In this document: positions 62,772 through 64,000 of the stretch, piece after piece
Numbering within the stretch: the stretch's first letter is position 1
Layout of the letters: every line of letters starts with the position of its first letter
Assembly (NCBI GenBank): GCA_947453625.1
Contig: CANGHK010000016.1
Span: 1-64,000 of the forward strand
Length of the DNA stretch: 64,000 nucleotides
Direction of reading: 5' to 3'
DNA from: Burkholderiales bacterium
GTDB lineage: Bacteria > Pseudomonadota > Gammaproteobacteria > Burkholderiales > Burkholderiaceae_C
Notes under the pieces: model-generated
Told to the model about the DNA's origin: nothing
The model's database searches: none
What the model saw: only the letters and a program-made list of their open reading frames with translations
Made by a program: the position numbers and the translations under genes

Positions 62772-64000
62772 ATGCGCGCCCGGCTGCAACGCCTGTTTGC
62801 GTGGCTCGCGCTGCCCCTGCTCGCGCTGCTGCTGGCCCTGCCGCGGCCCGCCGTGGCGCAGGCGGTGGGCGACCTGGCGTTGCTGGTCGACGCTGCGGGT
62901 GTCGAGTCCATAGACAGCGTCAGCGCGCCGGCAGCGCGCGGGCGCTTCAGGCCGGTGCGCGGCGATTTCAGGGCCGGCTACACCCGGGACGTGCACTGGT
63001 TGCGCTTCACCGTCCAGGCCCCCGCGCCCGGCACCTGGTGGCTGGAACTGCAGCCCGCGGTGCTCGACGACCTGCGGCTGTTCGAGCCCGGCGCGGAAGG
63101 CTGGACTGAACACCACACCGGCGACCGCCAGCCTTTCAGCAGCCGCGATCTCGACTACCGCGGCTTCGTCGTCAAGCTGGCCCTGGCCGACACCGCGGCG
63201 CGGACCGTCTACCTGCGCGTCCAGACGAGCAGCAGCATGCGGATCAAGCTGGCGCTGTGGCGGCCCGACGACTTCCGCGCGGCCAAGAACGTGGACACCG
63301 CTGTTCTCGGGCTGTACTTCGGCATGGCGGCGATGCTGTTGCTGTTCAACCTGGCCATCTGGGCTGCGCTGCGCGAGTGGCTTTTCGCTTGTTTCAGCCT
63401 GCATGTCGCCAGCCACGCCCTGGTGTATTTCGGCGGACGCGGCCTGGCCAGCCAGTTTCTGGCCCCCGACATGCCCATGCTGGGCGACTTCTGCACCACG
63501 GCCGGTGAGGTGCTGCTGCTGTCCTCGTGCGGCCTGCTGTACCAGAGCATGCTGCGTGTCGGAGCCCGTCCCGCCTGGCTGCAGCTGCCGTTCCGGATCC
63601 AGACCCTGCTGCCCTGGCTGATGCTGCCGGCCTGGTTCAGCGGCCATTACGCCGAAGCGGCGCACCTGGCGATGGGCTGGAGCCTGGTCTTCGTGTCCTG
63701 GGTGCTGGGGCTGTCGATATGGCGCTGGCGCCAGGGCCAAGACGTGACGCGGTGGATCATGCTGGCCAACGCCGTCACCCTGATCGGCACCGGTTTGCAG
63801 GCGCTGACCTTGATCGGCCTGCCGCTGCACGGCCTCTCGCTCAATACCCATCTGTACTCGAGCGTGGGGACTTTGCTGGCGATGCAGGTGGCGCTGGCCT
63901 CGCGCATCATCGTGCTGCGCGACAGCCGGGCCCAGGCCCAGCGACAAGCCGTCGACGCCGAGCGGGTGGCCGCGCTGTTGGGCGAGTCGCAAGACCGCCT
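62772..64000 (+). CDS. 7TMR-DISM membrane sensor (3' end outside window)
   Basis: 410 residues are visible and the frame is open at the right edge. ATG 62772 has GAGG six bases upstream and starts a signal peptide ending near RPAVAQA. An extracytoplasmic beta domain of the DISMED2 type follows (DVHWLRFTVQ, TWWLELQPAVLDDLRLF, VYLRVQTSSSMRIKLALW). Seven hydrophobic helices then begin at VLGLYFGMAAMLLLFNLAIW. The visible end (ARQAVDAERVAALL-like helix) would lead to an output domain, usually a histidine kinase or GGDEF, outside the window. Confidence 0.85.
   Translation, partial: MRARLQRLFAWLALPLLALLLALPRPAVAQAVGDLALLVDAAGVESIDSVSAPAARGRFRPVRGDFRAGYTRDVHWLRFTVQAPAPGTWWLELQPAVLDDLRLFEPGAEGWTEHHTGDRQPFSSRDLDYRGFVVKLALADTAARTVYLRVQTSSSMRIKLALWRPDDFRAAKNVDTAVLGLYFGMAAMLLLFNLAIWAALREWLFACFSLHVASHALVYFGGRGLASQFLAPDMPMLGDFCTTAGEVLLLSSCGLLYQSMLRVGARPAWLQLPFRIQTLLPWLMLPAWFSGHYAEAAHLAMGWSLVFVSWVLGLSIWRWRQGQDVTRWIMLANAVTLIGTGLQALTLIGLPLHGLSLNTHLYSSVGTLLAMQVALASRIIVLRDSRAQAQRQAVDAERVAALLGESQDR

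Noticed and set aside
62622-63992. Minus-strand frame of about 450 codons opposite the 7TMR-DISM gene
   Set aside because: The plus strand gives a signal peptide, beta domain and seven helices; the minus-strand product is Gln/His/Arg-rich with no domain.

Overview
The window is about 64 kb of very GC-rich, densely packed bacterial chromosome. Third codon positions are overwhelmingly G or C, many genes overlap by 1-4 bases (ATGA, GTGA, TGATG), and there are full FleSR/FliK/FlgH-type flagellar genes with outer-membrane rings. All this fits a Gram-negative betaproteobacterium, probably Burkholderiales of the Leptothrix/Rubrivivax/Methylibium kind. That assignment is inference from gene content and style; there is no rRNA in the window. 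I saw no tRNA, rRNA, CRISPR array, insertion sequence or phage genes.

Layout. (1) 1-5796: a four-gene plus-strand operon. A PaaK/CapK-like adenylate-forming ligase (cut by the window edge) is followed by a BshB-like GlcNAc deacetylase, a BshA-like glycosyltransferase, and a double-module ligase whose second half is a near copy of the first gene. (2) 5819-7319: two minus-strand secreted proteins, an EXORDIUM/PHI-1-like protein and an NTF2-like protein. (3) 7516-44419: an almost continuous flagellar region. It holds a FliK-like/FlhB-like pair, a YcgR-type PilZ brake, fleS-fleR-fliE on the minus strand, fliFGHIJKLMNOPQR on the plus strand, then a lipoprotein and an alpha-carbonic anhydrase. A minus-strand multicopper oxidase interrupts, followed by flgBCDEFGHIJKL, motA, motB, four small exported or membrane proteins, and flhB. 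A good sigma54 promoter with a cluster of CGGCAA/TTGCCG half-sites precedes flgB, matching the FleSR (NtrC-type) regulators. flhA, flhF, flhG, fliA, flgM, flgA, fliC/D/S and all che genes are absent from the window.

(4) 44344-46928: minus-strand potassium-channel-like protein with two voltage-sensor modules, plus two small membrane proteins. (5) 46929-52216: a gene-poor signalling island with an Hpt protein, an HTH-receiver protein, a lone receiver, a pseudo-receiver/EAL protein and a small winged-helix regulator, separated by AT-richer gaps. (6) 52217-61845: a minus-strand amide uptake and hydrolysis operon (AmiC-like sensor, amidase, branched-chain/urea/amide-type ABC importer, acetamidase/formamidase, SDR). 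It is divergent from a MarR regulator, with a perfect 19-bp palindrome between them. (7) 62772-64000: the start of a 7TMR-DISM membrane sensor, cut by the window edge.

How it fits together: FleS/FleR should activate sigma54 promoters for the rod/hook operon. Export apparatus (FliOPQR, FlhB, FliHIJ), C-ring (FliGMN), rod/hook/rings (FlgB-L) and stator (MotAB) are all encoded here. Unusual features include a FliM without the N-terminal CheY-binding EIDxLL segment, a hook protein with an Ala-rich insertion of about 230 residues, a FliF with a long charged helix, a 719-residue repetitive FliK, and accessory proteins co-transcribed with motAB, one of them a Sel1-repeat lipoprotein recalling MotX.
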